Assembly (NCBI RefSeq): GCF_032854445.1
Contig: NC_088300.1
Span: forward strand, 54,598,984-54,662,983
From: Liolophura sinensis
Taxonomy: Eukaryota; Mollusca; Polyplacophora; Chitonida; Chitonidae
Direction: 5' to 3'
Length of the DNA: 64,000 nucleotides
Shown here: piece by piece, positions 47,728-59,429 of the stretch
Layout: each line of letters opens with the position of its first letter
Numbering within the stretch: the first letter of the stretch is position 1
Made by a program: the position numbers and the translations under genes
Notes under the pieces: generated by a model
Seen by the model: only the letters and a program-made list of their open reading frames with translations
The model's database searches: none
Told to the model about the DNA's origin: nothing

Positions 47728-50700
47728 CAATACAGGATCTTAGATAGCCAGACAGGGTTACTCATCACACACCCGCCATAATGAGGACAATACTGGATCT
47801 TATATAGCCAGACAGGGTTACTCATCCCACACCCACCATAATGAGGACAATACTGGATCTTATATAGCCAGACAGGGTTACTCCTCCCCACCTGCCATTA
47901 TGAGGACAATACTGGATCTAATGTAGCCAAACAGGGTTATTTTTTCCACACCCGCCATAATGAGGACAATACTGGATCTAATGTAGCCAAACAGGGTTAT
48001 TTTTTCCACACCCGCCATAATGAGGACAATATTGGATCCAATATAGCCGGACAGGGTTACTCATCACACATCCGCCATAATGAGGACAATGCAGGATCTT
48101 ATATAGCCAGACAGGGTTATTCTTTCCACACCCGCTATAATGAGGACAATTCTGGATCTTATATAGCCAGACAGGGTTACTCATCCCACACCCGCCATAA
48201 TGAGGACAATACTCCATCTTATATAGCAGACAGGGCTACTCATCCCACACCTGCCATAATGAGGAGGATACTGGATCTTATATAGCCACACAGGGTAATT
48301 CATTCCACACCGGACATAATGAGTACAGTGCAGGATTTAATATAGCCAGACAGGGTTACTCATCCCACGCCCGCCTTAATGGGAACAATACAGAGTCTTA
48401 TATAGCCAGGAAGGGTTACTCATTCCACATTAGCCATATTGAGGACAATACTGAATCTTATATAGCCAGAAAGAGTTACTCATTCCACTTTCGCTAAAAT
48501 GAAGACAATGCAGGATCTAGTATAGCCAGATGAGGTTATTCTTTCCACACCCGCCATAAAGAGGACAATACAGAATATTATATAGCCAGACAGGGTTACT
48601 CCTCCCACACCTGCCATAATGAGGACAATACTGGATCTTATATAGCCAGACAGGGTTACTCATCCCATACCCGCCATAATGAGGACAATACTGCATCTTA
48701 TATAGCCAGACAGGGTTACGCATCACACACCCGCCATAATGAGGACAATACTGCATCTTATATAGCCAGACAGGGTTACTCATCCCATACCCGCCATAAT
48801 GAGGACAATACTGCATCTTATATAGCCAGACAGGGTTACTCATCACACACCCGCCATAATGAGGACAATACTGCATCTTATATAGCCAGACGGGGTTATT
48901 CTTTCCACACCCGCTATAATGAGGACAATTCTGGATCTTATATAGCCAGACGGGGTTATTCTTTCCACACCCGCTATAATGAGGACAATACTGCATCTTA
49001 TATAGCAGACAGGGTTACTCATCCCACACATAATGAGGATAATACTGGATCTTATATAGCCAGACAGGGTAAAAACATTCTACACCCACCATGTCTAGGA
49101 CAATACTGGATCTTATATAGCCAGACAGTTTTACTCCTCTCACACCCACCATAATGAGGATAATACAGGATGTTATATAGCCAGACAGGGTTACTCATCC
49201 CACACCCACCATAATGAGGATAATACTGGATCTTATATAGCCAGACAGGGTTACTCCTCCCACACCCGCCATGATGAGGACAATACTGGATCTTATATAG
49301 CCAGACAGGGTTATTCTTTCCACACCCGCCATAATGAGGACAATATTGGATCTTATATAGCCAGACAGGGTTACTCCTCCCACACCCGCCATAATGAGGA
49401 CAATACTGGATCTTATATAGCCAAACAGGATTACTCATCCCACACCCACCATAATGAGGACAATACTGGATCTTATATAGCCAAACAGGGTTATTCTTTC
49501 CACATCCGCCATAATGAGGACAATACAGGATCTTATATAGCCAGACAGGGTTACTCATCCCATACCCGCCATAATGAGGACAATACTGCATCTTATATAG
49601 CCAGACAGGGTTACGCATCACACACCCGCCATAATGAGGACAATACTGCATCTTATATAGCCAGACAGGGTTATTCTTTCCACACCCGCTATAATGAGGA
49701 CAATTCTGGATCTTATATAGCCAGACGGAGTTATTCTTTCCACACCCGCTATAATGAGGACAATACTGCATCTTATATAACAGACAGGGTTACTCATCCC
49801 ACACATAATGAGGATAATACTGGATCTTATATAGCCAGACAGGGTAAAAACATTCTACACCCACCATGTCTAGGACAATACTGGATCTTATATAGCCAGA
49901 CAGTTTTACTCCTCTCACACCCACCACAATGAGGATAATACAGGATGTTATATAGCCAGACAGGGTTACTCATCCCACACCCACCATAATGAGGATAATA
50001 CTGGATCTTATATAGCCAGACAGGGTTACTCATCCCACACCCGCCATAATGAGGACAATACTGGATCTTATATAGCCAGACAGGGTTATTCTTTCCACAC
50101 CCGCCATAATGAGGACAATATTGGATCTTATATAGCCAGACAGGGTTACTCCTCCCACACCCGCCATAATGAGGACAATACTGGATCTTATATAGCCAAA
50201 CAGGATTACTCATCCCACACCCACCATAATGAGGACAATACTGGATCTTATATAGCCAAACAGGGTTATTCTTTCCACATCCGCCATAATGAGGACAATA
50301 CAGGATCTTATATAGCCAGACAGGGTTACTCATCCCACACCCACCATAATGAGGACAATACTGGATCTTATATAGCCAGACGGGGTTATTCTTTCCACAC
50401 CCGCTATAATGAGGACAATACAGGATCTTATATAGCCAGACAGGGTTACTCCTCCCACACCCGCCATAATGAGGACAATACTGGATCTTATATAGCCAAA
50501 CAGGATTATTCTTTCCACACACGTCATTATGAGGACAATACAGAGTTTTATATAGCCAGACAGGGTTACTCATCCCACACCCACCATAATGAGGACAATA
50601 CAGAGCTTTACATAGCCAGACAGGGTTACTCATCTCACACCCGCCATAATGAGGACAATACAGGATCTTATATAGCCAAACAGGGTTACTCATCCCACAC

Positions 50701-50738
50701 CCGACATAATGAGGACAATACTGGATGTCATATTGGCA
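47728..50738. repeat. 60-bp minisatellite (about 50 copies) with a 775-bp higher-order duplication
   Basis: The unit is CATAATGAGGACAATACTGG, ATCTTATATAGCCAGACAGG, GTTACTCATCCCACACCCGC (60 bp), with a second subtype having TTATTCTTTCCACACCCGC. The rare variant GGGTAAAAACATTC occurs at 49071 and 49846 in the same context. This shows that about 775 bp was copied as a block. Copies before 48500 are the most diverged. Because 60 is a multiple of three, the minus strand stays open for up to 340 codons as a Cys-containing 20-residue repeat. I regard this as a by-product. Confidence 0.95.
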
Positions 50739-51870
50739 AACTGGCCGTTCACTCCTTTTAAAATTTTTTGATAGCAATCCTAATATAGACCCGTGAGGAG
50801 GGAATTTCGATATACTCTCCACTTCATATCGCGCGGTCATAAACCACATTTAGAGAGTTTGGGAACGTTGCTCGGCGAGACATTATTGGATATTTTGGCA
50901 GGTTATATTTTACGGAAGAAACTTCTGGATGGAGAGGGTAAGTTTGGGGAAAATCGGACCGAGTCTCATATAAAACAGTCATACATCACCAAGGACGATA
51001 TTGGGGGAGAGCTTTAATTCCGCTCAATGAAATTCCTTCGTTGAAAAGACGTAAAGGACGACACTGATCAACTGAAATTAATCTGTCCGCAGTTTATTGC
51101 TTGCTGCCTGTTCCCGTTTGATTTATCTGTCACTAGAATTACATACTTCCCAATGATGAATTATACATCGTGTTAAACTAGCTTTATTTTGGTCGAATGA
51201 GCTGGGGGCTGTGCCGAGAGGAGAGCGTCTCATTTTCAAAGCGATAATGAAACAGATCAGGTGCGTGTGGGAAATAAGGCCTAATTAATTATCTCAAAAT
51301 TGAGAAAAAATAAACAATATGAAGAGCGATGTTATTTGACGTGTGGGAACCCAAGTCTCATTGCAAACAAAGCTTGTATTTTCCCTGTACAAGATTGTAC
51401 ACTTAATGCTAGAATTACTCGGTTTCTTTTAGAAGTTATTATTTGCTGACAACCTTTGGCTACACACCAGCCTGAAATGATCACTTCAGTAAGTATGTGG
51501 CGGAGTTTCAGAGAAAATATTTTGGGGTGGGAGGCGAGAATGGGGTGAGGGTGAAATATCAAGAGATGATTTACACCGCTTGTTTTAGATCAGCACCATG
51601 CGTATTCATTACGCTCAGTCAGTCCTCGTCTGTTTACTTAAGCAGTTAATTCATATATTTGTCGCCTTATACGAAGCCACAAATTACGGTTTCCTATGAA
51701 CAGTAATGAGTCATCCACCACAAAATTAGCCAATAGTAGGCTAATGTGTAATATGAGGAGATTGCTGAATATATGTAAATCGATTAAGGTCCGTGTTTAC
51801 ATCGTATTGTAAGTCTCATCACAAACAACAAACACTCGATGCACTTACATTTCTTTCTTTAGGGGAGGGG

Positions 51871-51950
51871 GTATTTATTTGTTATTTCTTTATTTCTTTC
51901 TTTCTTTATTTATTTATTTGGTGTTTTGCCTCATACTAAGGAATATTTTT
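51871..51950 (-). mobile_element. SINE tail fragment
   Basis: On the minus strand it reads AATATTCCTTAGTATGAGGC, then AAAACACCAAATAAATAAAT and further A/T/G-rich tetranucleotides. This is the last 30 bp and tail of the shared 3' end. Confidence 0.6.
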
Positions 51951-52684
51951 TGACCAAGTACCGGTGTACAAGAGTCTATAGAACTGGAAGCTGAGATTTT
52001 CAAGCTATATATAAACAAAAGGCCCAGGTTTCATCGAGTGCTATAAGCATTTCCCGTCTTCCATTGAAGCCGCAGGAGAAGGCGAGACGTAGTGTGCGAT
52101 GAATTAAATAATTACGTAAATAATCTTACAACCTCCAGGGAAAGATTATGTCTGTTGCGGTTCTGATGAAGCCTCATTAGCAGTACCAGTACATGTATAT
52201 GATCTGGTCTACGGTAACTGTGGATTTCGACATTTGGCCTATGATACGGTCCAGTGATGATACGGTCCTCTATGATACGTCTAGTTAATCCGCACTTAGG
52301 TGAGTTGCAACGTTTATTATTAAAATAAATTTTTTACCCTAAATGTAAATTTTAGACTTGAGTCAGATTTAGTCTTAAATTCAAAATAGTTTACTCCGCT
52401 TAAGTTGTCGGTGACTTATCCTGAGAAATTCTTATTTTAATACCAAGAGTTGTGTTTAGCAAAATTTATAATTAGCGTCCTAATCTAAGTCACGATTAAT
52501 GCCGGTGCCAAATATTAATTCTTAATTCCAAGACAGCTTCGTGATCACGGGGCCCCTTTCATACAAAGTACTCCATTGGGCTGGCAAAATATGGCATATG
52601 TTGTTATTTATGTCTAACATCCCTCTTCTGAGGTTAAGTATATGCTGTCTGTTGTAGCCATCAGAGGTAAAAATTATAGGTCTG

Positions 52685-52800
52685 TATGTCACACGTGGGA
52701 AAGTTCGTCAGCAACTTGCCAAAGGTCGGTAGTTTATACCACGAGCAATCTCCATTAATGGTTGCCTCCCTCCATAAACTGACAACATTCAAATAATTAA
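52685..52800 (+). mobile_element. SINE core fragment of the second type
   Basis: GTGGGAAAGTTCGTCAGCAA, CCAAAGGTCGGTAGTTTATA and GCCTCCCTCCATAAACTGAC closely match the core of the element at 55131-55472 rather than the main family. Confidence 0.6.
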
Positions 52801-54864
52801 ATCACATATGAAATTATCTATGGTTTATCCGGAGATTTCCTGTACGCGTTCTGATGATCATGACGACAAAAAATGTGAATATGAACCCAAGTTCCTCTGC
52901 ATTGATACGCATAGTTGATATGTATATACCATTCACGGTGTCAGGTGTCACGATATGACCGTATGGAGACCGGTGTAATATCGTTTTCGATCAGAAACTG
53001 ATTTCAAATAAAGCGTCATACTGGAACGGTCCGTGCTCATCGGAATGTGCGAAGCCGGATGGAAGTTCTGTAGACCCTGACAAATGACATCATTAACACA
53101 TCCCGCCCTGGCAGGTCTATATCGCTATCGATGCCATTCTTTTGGCGCGCCAAGTTGGAAAAGAGAATTAAATATCGGCACAGGAGAGAAAAACCGGGCC
53201 ATAGAGGATTCTCCAATAAGCACGACAAAAATGTAATTTCCTCAACATGTTTGAGTGAATTAAAAGATAATAGAGTAGGCTAACAGTGGAGGGATATTGG
53301 CTATGAGTAGACAGAGAACGTGGGGCAGTGCAAACGGCAGATGGGAACAGCAAAGGGCGCCTGGAGGATCACGGGTAATACCCTCAACCAATCAAACCCA
53401 CTGACATTTTGATTGAGTTTATCACCCCACCATGCCCAAAGTCCTCTAAAAATGTTTTGAATTTCAGTCACTCAATATTGATTACTATCGATAGACTACG
53501 AAAATAATTCAATTAGCTCCTTTCTCAGTGAAATATTGCTTTGGGAGTTTATTGGCACAATCATTAGAGCACGACCTGTCAGATCAAATTTTGGGCATTA
53601 GCTCGTCGAGGCGAAGAATCAGCCCCCGAGCCTGCAGTCCACCGGCCCTTCCGTGATGGGGTCCGTTCTCCAATATTCAACTATATCTCAGGCAAAATAG
53701 GTTTTCTTTAATCATTTCTGATTTATTTCCTGTTGGAGTGAAATGATTACGGGAGTTCTGGTTCGGGCTAAAATGGAACACAAAGCGCTGGAATTGGAAG
53801 AGACCTACTATCGAATAAAACTGCGCCGCCCTATAACATCGCCGTCTATAACATCGTCTTTCAGTTTTAATTGGCAGCTCCGGTGATATTAGGTTACTGG
53901 AATGTTCAGCACAAGTCACCAATAAGTCAACCATAGAGCCCACAACATTGCTTGAGACAAACGAACTGAAGGACACGAATATTAAGGCAAATCTAAATAA
54001 ATCAGGTTGGAATCCAGTTGACAACACTTGCAGCTTGATGTAACCGAGTACGTCTTAATCTTCACATGATCTTCAAAGAATACAGAACTTTCCTTCCTCG
54101 GCCTATATTCAAGGTTGTAGAATCGCCCATGTAGGGGGTGGGATACATTTTGCAAGTCTTTCGACCATGTCTACGTATATAGTCGCGAGACGCTACATTC
54201 AAAGCTATATAATATTATTATTTTCTAAAGAAACACCTGGTCTGTCGCGTTTGGCGTACAGATACGTTTGCTGATAGTATGTTACATTCTAACATTAACG
54301 AAAATTGGTTGAATAATTCATAGTTCTAAGAGCGTATAAGTCTTGCCTGGTCTACTGGATGCAAGTTCAGGCGTGACAAACAGCACGAGTTCGTGCAGAA
54401 CGTATTAACCACGTAGTTCTGCCTGATCCAAGCAGTTACTTGATGCAGCTAATTATATATACATGTGTCGAATTTACCATACCTCCGCCATGAAATGCAT
54501 GCTTAACGTTTTTAGATGAAAACTTTAAATTTAAGTACTGATCAAATAATTTTGTGCACGATTTCTACTTTATGGTTTATCTTTAATCACGCTGTGGAAA
54601 GTATATATGTTCATTTGCCGTCCATTCCAATTTTTTTTGGCAATTTGCCAGAGAATGTAGCTGTCAAATACACACCGGTCCAGGTCTGGCCATTCCCGGC
54701 ATCTGCCGTAGATTGGTGAAGTTTGTCATCATGAGCGCGATGCTCATCGGATCGGGCCTCACGGGTCGTCTATCCTATAAAGTGATAGCATATAACCTAA
54801 TAGTAGCTTACCGTAGTCATAGATTATATAAACCAAAATGGAACTCAGGCCTCATGTCTTACAG

Positions 54865-55020
54865 CAATGCTTAAATGCTTGACCCTAGCGATCAGGTTGC
54901 AGGGTCGAATCCAGCTCGCGCCGGCTGATCTGTGGCTTTAAGCCAGGAGAGTTGTCAGCTGATGTTTACGGCTCTGGACAATTTTCTCCACCTATATATA
55001 CCTCTTAAAGCCTACGACAA
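54865..55020 (+). mobile_element. Third SINE-like element, partial
   Basis: GGTTGCAGGGTCGAATCCAG is a tRNA-like B-box. It is followed by GCTGATGTTTACGGCTCTGG and TTTTCTCCACCTATATATAC, which parallel the TGCTGATGGTCGTGG and TTTCCTCCCACC blocks of the main SINE core. Diverged. Confidence 0.55.
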
Positions 55021-55130
55021 AAATTAATGAGTACACAAATCAATTTGAGAAATCAATCAGACGATTGCCTTAAGAAGATCAAACAATTGCCTTGACACAA
55101 TTAATTTGATGATGGATTATTTTGATAATA

Positions 55131-55472
55131 GTCTGACGCCATATATACTCAGTAATTTTGCACTCATATTGCCATGGCGGTTAACTTTAAGGCTGAAGGA
55201 AACCAGAGTGCACAGAATAAACCACCGACGTTTAGAAAGTTACTGACGAACTTTCCCCGCCTGACAGCATGTACATATTGGTGGAAGCGCATTTCCACTG
55301 CTGTAATGGTACTTAAACGGCCCTACAAGCTCCGTTAGTAGCTTATTTTCACCTCCACCGTGGCAGCAAAGATAACCCACAAAGTCCCTGTCCAATCAAA
55401 TCCGGGGCTGAACCCATACCTCGTGTGTCTTTTGGTTAAGAATCATGCACCTTAACCACTGAGCTATACAAC
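55131..55472 (-). mobile_element. Second tRNA-derived SINE type, with a longer body
   Basis: The minus-strand head is ATAGCTCAGTGGTTAAGGTG with a B-box-like GGTATGGGTTCAGCCCCGG. A unique body follows (TTTGCTGCCACGGTGGAGGT). Next comes a core equivalent to the main SINE (GGGGAAAGTTCGTCAGTAAC, GTCGGTGGTTTATTCTGTGC) and the 3' end GTGCAAAATTACTGAGTATA. The shared 3' half with a different head indicates related families. Confidence 0.7.
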
Positions 55473-56311
55473 GAATTAGTTGTCTGTAACCACTATAGGC
55501 CACGTTCATTCACGTGACACACAGGGCACCTGTCCGACAAAAGGAGGTCAGGGGAAACAGCCTATAAGACGTGCACCGTGGCCACCCCTATCAGAGCCTC
55601 AGACCTGCATATGTACAGCCGTGACTTGATCATATAGCCAAGAAAACAATCATCAAGGCGCGAGGCACAGAGTGAATTATATTAACCTCATCTCAGTCCA
55701 TCCGTTTAACCTGTTTCTTTCTTCCCGTTTCCTGCCAAATCCTGTCACCTTCACTTAAGCTGACCCTGCTATAATAAAGAGCTAAAATCATAGAAGGACC
55801 AATTTCCCCGGTTCGCTGGGTGGGTATGTTCACCTCTTGACAGGGCCGCTATCATTATGCCCATACTCGCTCATTTTTTCAGGCTATCGATAAAGATGTT
55901 TAGAAGGCAAAGTTAGCAGTCATCTCGGAGGTCTTTCAACGCTTTTCGCCGTGACGAGTTGGTGTTATAAATTTTCTCGAAGGCTTCGATTTGTTATGGT
56001 GCAATTTTTCACTTTTGCTCCTCTGTATGCATTATGTGATATAGCGTATAGCGTTTAGAGACTGGTTCCTGGCACTGATGGATGACTGCCGCCCGATTGA
56101 TGTGTCCAGGCAAATTGCCCATTTCATTCAATATGTGGTTAGGGCCATAACACGGGTGATGACCGGAATATTTTGGGGGTGATAATTTACACGATTGTCA
56201 CTGACTGATCAAATCACCGCCCCTTTATAAGCAAGTTTTGTCGGCTATCTCGAGAGAACTCCTGTAACCTTAAAACTAATTATGGCCTTGGTCTTCCAGA
56301 CATGAATTAGA

Positions 56312-56359
56312 AAACAAAAAAAAAAAACAAAAAAAAAAAAAACAACAACCAAAAAAAAA
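56312..56359. repeat. A-rich tract
   Basis: A runs broken by single C bases. There is no recognisable retroelement body next to it. Confidence 0.85.
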
Positions 56360-56503
56360 TCCTTTACAGACATCGTTCAAAGCACAATACGAATTCTTAT
56401 TAAAATTAAAAGAAAAATAAATAAAGAAAGGCAAAGGAAATAAATTGTAATGTAATATGAGGTGTCTTCAGCATAGCTGAAGAGGATATATGCCAACGGT
56501 ACG

Positions 56504-56633
56504 GGGCCCTCTTGCACAAAACGCTCTTAACGCTAAGAGCACGTAACTATCTTGGAAACCAACACTGTAGGCATTATGTCGCCATGGTAGTTACGTGTTC
56601 TTAACGTTAAGAGGGCTTCGTTCAAATGGGCCC
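56504..56633. mobile_element. Foldback (MITE-like) element, about 130 bp
   Basis: It is bounded by GGGCCC at 56504 and 56628. The arms include CGCTCTTAACGCTAAGAGCA (left) and CGTGTTCTTAACGTTAAGAG (right). With outer blocks (CTCTTGCACAAAACG / CTTCGTTCAAATG), they form an imperfect inverted repeat of about 50 bp around a loop of roughly 30 bp. There is no coding capacity, typical of a non-autonomous DNA element. Confidence 0.75.
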
Positions 56634-58329
56634 AGTTTGTCAATGTCTGGTGTCCCCAAAATGACTGAAGACTGAATATATACCAATTTAAGTGCAGGTC
56701 TTGGTCATTTTGAATGTTCACCGACATGTACAGGAGACTTGGTCATTATGTAATGTGGACAGCTGTACATAATATATACGCAAAGACGAAAGCCAAAGAA
56801 ATGTTATGCGGCTGTAAGGGTTATATAGGTCCTATGAGTTGGCCTCGGAAATCGACTCACAAGCTGATTAACAAAATTTAAAGTCATTCGGGCTTTCCAA
56901 CAACGTATGAACGTGCATGTTTAAGAACGTGAGAAAAACTCAGATATTGTGTATATACTTAATCAGCAAACAGTCACCGAGCAAAACTGGGTTGGTGTAT
57001 AGGCTACAATTGCCCAGGGAGTTTCCACTATACACTGACCGCACAGTGACTCAAGAGACGTTTTGACGGCTTTGATATATTTTTCTGAATGCATCAAACG
57101 CAGCGATGAGAACTGATCACCATATCTACGCTAACAACAATATTTACACGAAAGCATAACAAAATTACGAAGACGTTCCATGTTTGACTAGTAAGACGAC
57201 GTAAGAGATTACCAAGTTATTAAAACTAGGCGTGCCCTGATTACAGCTTGATAAGAGATATTTCCGCCTGTGTCTTGTAATACACACCATGTGGTAACAA
57301 CTCAAGTCTGCTTTGCATCACGACTCCAGTGAACAGGCAGCGTCAGTGGGCCTACACACACTTCACCGCTCTGGACAAGTTAGCCAGTAACAAAGATACT
57401 AGTGTTTGGTAGACGCGTGGCACCGTGGAAACCAATCCCCCACCGATAGATAATTGGCGCTGATGAAAAGAGAGTTGTTACGCCACAGACCCAAGGCTGG
57501 CGTCGAGTTCTAGAAGCTCCATAAAAAAGCATCGCTTTATATCATTTCAAATTACTTATTTTTCTCACAGAATTAACATCACAGCAGTAGGGGGATGCTA
57601 GGGTCAAGCGACGCACGACGAGTTAAAAGCATTGATTACCAGAGTGTCGAATAACCGTCTGTTTACGAATTAAAAGCCCATGCAACTCACTGATGACAAG
57701 ATGCCAACAAAGCAGTAGTATGTGTTTACCCGCTTAATGCTTCTTGGTAGATCCCGGAACCAATTTATGCCATAAAGTGTTACACAGACACGGACGAGAT
57801 ACACGATAAACGTGAGGCCGTTTGGAATTGCTTCTTCCAACAGATATACAGTGCTAACACAGATTACAAGTAAACATTATAGCCTGCAAAAAGTCCAGTT
57901 ACAAAGAGCTCAGTGTTTTCTAAGCTGGTCAACGAGAGGAATTTTACATTCCAAGCGTTTTTAACTAACACAATCTCTGAGAAACAGCCAAATGTCTTGT
58001 TTGTATGTACCGTGAACTTAACTTTTTAAGTTCGGCATTCTTCAACGCAAACATCAAGATTGCTTTAACACTCGTCAAATATTCTCCACTTAAGCAAGGA
58101 TACCTTAAAAGTTTACTGGTACGTTTCTGGTTTATTCTAATTTCTCTACAGACGGGTTAGATACCCAGTTTCTCATCGGGGAAAGAACTATCCACTACAG
58201 GAGATCTTCACCCAGCTGAAAGCCAACCTCATAAAATTTGAACATATTTTTTGAATTTTAAAATCTAATTCATTTCTGAATATTGGAATATTTGCCCGCT
58301 GTATTATGTTCGTGTGTGGTGTCCTGGGG

Positions 58330-58533
58330 CTGTATTTATCACACCTCCTAAGACTTAAGTCAAAAATTCAAACATAGTTACAATCAAAAAGTTTCGCTCT
58401 ATGGATCTGAAAATATTCACACAGAGTGTTTACAGCAGACCGAAGTACCGACCACAATTTCAGTCCTTTCCCCCTCTGGGTTTGGCGTCTTGGGCACTTG
58501 AAAACTTAAGTCTTAAGCTGTTTGATAAATACG
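58330..58533. mobile_element. Foldback element with about 31-bp inverted ends
   Basis: The left arm is CTGTATTTATCA...CTAAGACTTAAGT (58330-58360). The right arm is ACTTAAGTCTTAAG...TGATAAATACGG (58504-58533), a near-exact reverse complement. The interior of about 140 bp has a short frame with no recognisable product. Confidence 0.75.
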
Positions 58534-59429
58534 GGCACAGGTTTCCAATGTTTTCGCACTGGACTCATTTGTCATACGAAAATAGCATGTAAAGACAACT
58601 GCACGAATTAGGGTTAATAAAACCATCATTAACTTTGTAGTAATATTTGACGTGTGAAACTAGGTTCTGACCCTAACATTGTTAACTGTTACAGGCTCAC
58701 TTTACTACAGTCATATGGCTGATCGTGTGCTTCTTAACTTTAACGCCTGCAACGCTGGTCTACGAGGTTCCATGTGCGAGAGAGCATTCCCAGATAACAA
58801 ATAAACTAGTGTTAGTCAAGACCTATCACTATGCCATCCAATGCCACCATGAAACCAGTTTCGAACGGGGATCGTCCTGTATGTGTTATCTTCTTATTAC
58901 GATTGTTATAAAACTCAGTTTGACATATTTCATTTTGTACTTAATGACTTTAATTTCCGTTCTTTAATACAAAATGACACTGTTAATATATTTATAATTT
59001 TAATCATACTTTAATCGTGAATATTAATGGTTAAGGAAGCAGTTGAAAAGTCCATCCTGCAAAGAAACATGTATTTATCGTACTCTGACATCATTCAAGC
59101 ATGCAGTAGGGTGGAAAGCGTATGTGCTGGTTACTTTTTTTTTTTTTTTGTATCTTGGACAAAGATAGTGCAGTGTTAAATGTAGACAATAGCACTCAAA
59201 GTGACGTCATTGCAGTAATTAATGAATTCTTGATCTGGGTATTGTTTTTTACCCTCAAAGGCCACCATTAGCCTTGGGCATGAATATCACAAATAAAGGA
59301 ATTCTGATGAGCACTGGTAAGACATTCCTTAGGTGCACCTAGAGAAATTAAATTTCTTGTCAGCAATCTTTTAACCTAGGGCATGGCCTCAATTTCAAAG
59401 GAAAGCATGAAGAAACAAAGTCATAATGT

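Larger units (their letters stand above)
50739..59429. other. Intergenic region between convergent LMO and IFTAP; no gene seen
   Basis: Unique sequence with the SINEs and foldback elements listed. Several patches look like complex, possibly regulatory DNA: 51180-51310 (GGCCTAATTAATTATCTC), 53090-53200 (with the palindrome GGCGCGCC), 53400-53660 and 55800-56290. No exon-like frame with splice sites was recognised on either strand. Confidence 0.45.

Noticed and set aside
47583-50849. Long minus-strand frames (up to 340 codons) with a Cys-containing 20-residue repeat
   Set aside because: They are explained by the 60-bp period, which keeps any stop-free frame open. They break at unit-length changes, have no start context or splice structure and no recognised domain.
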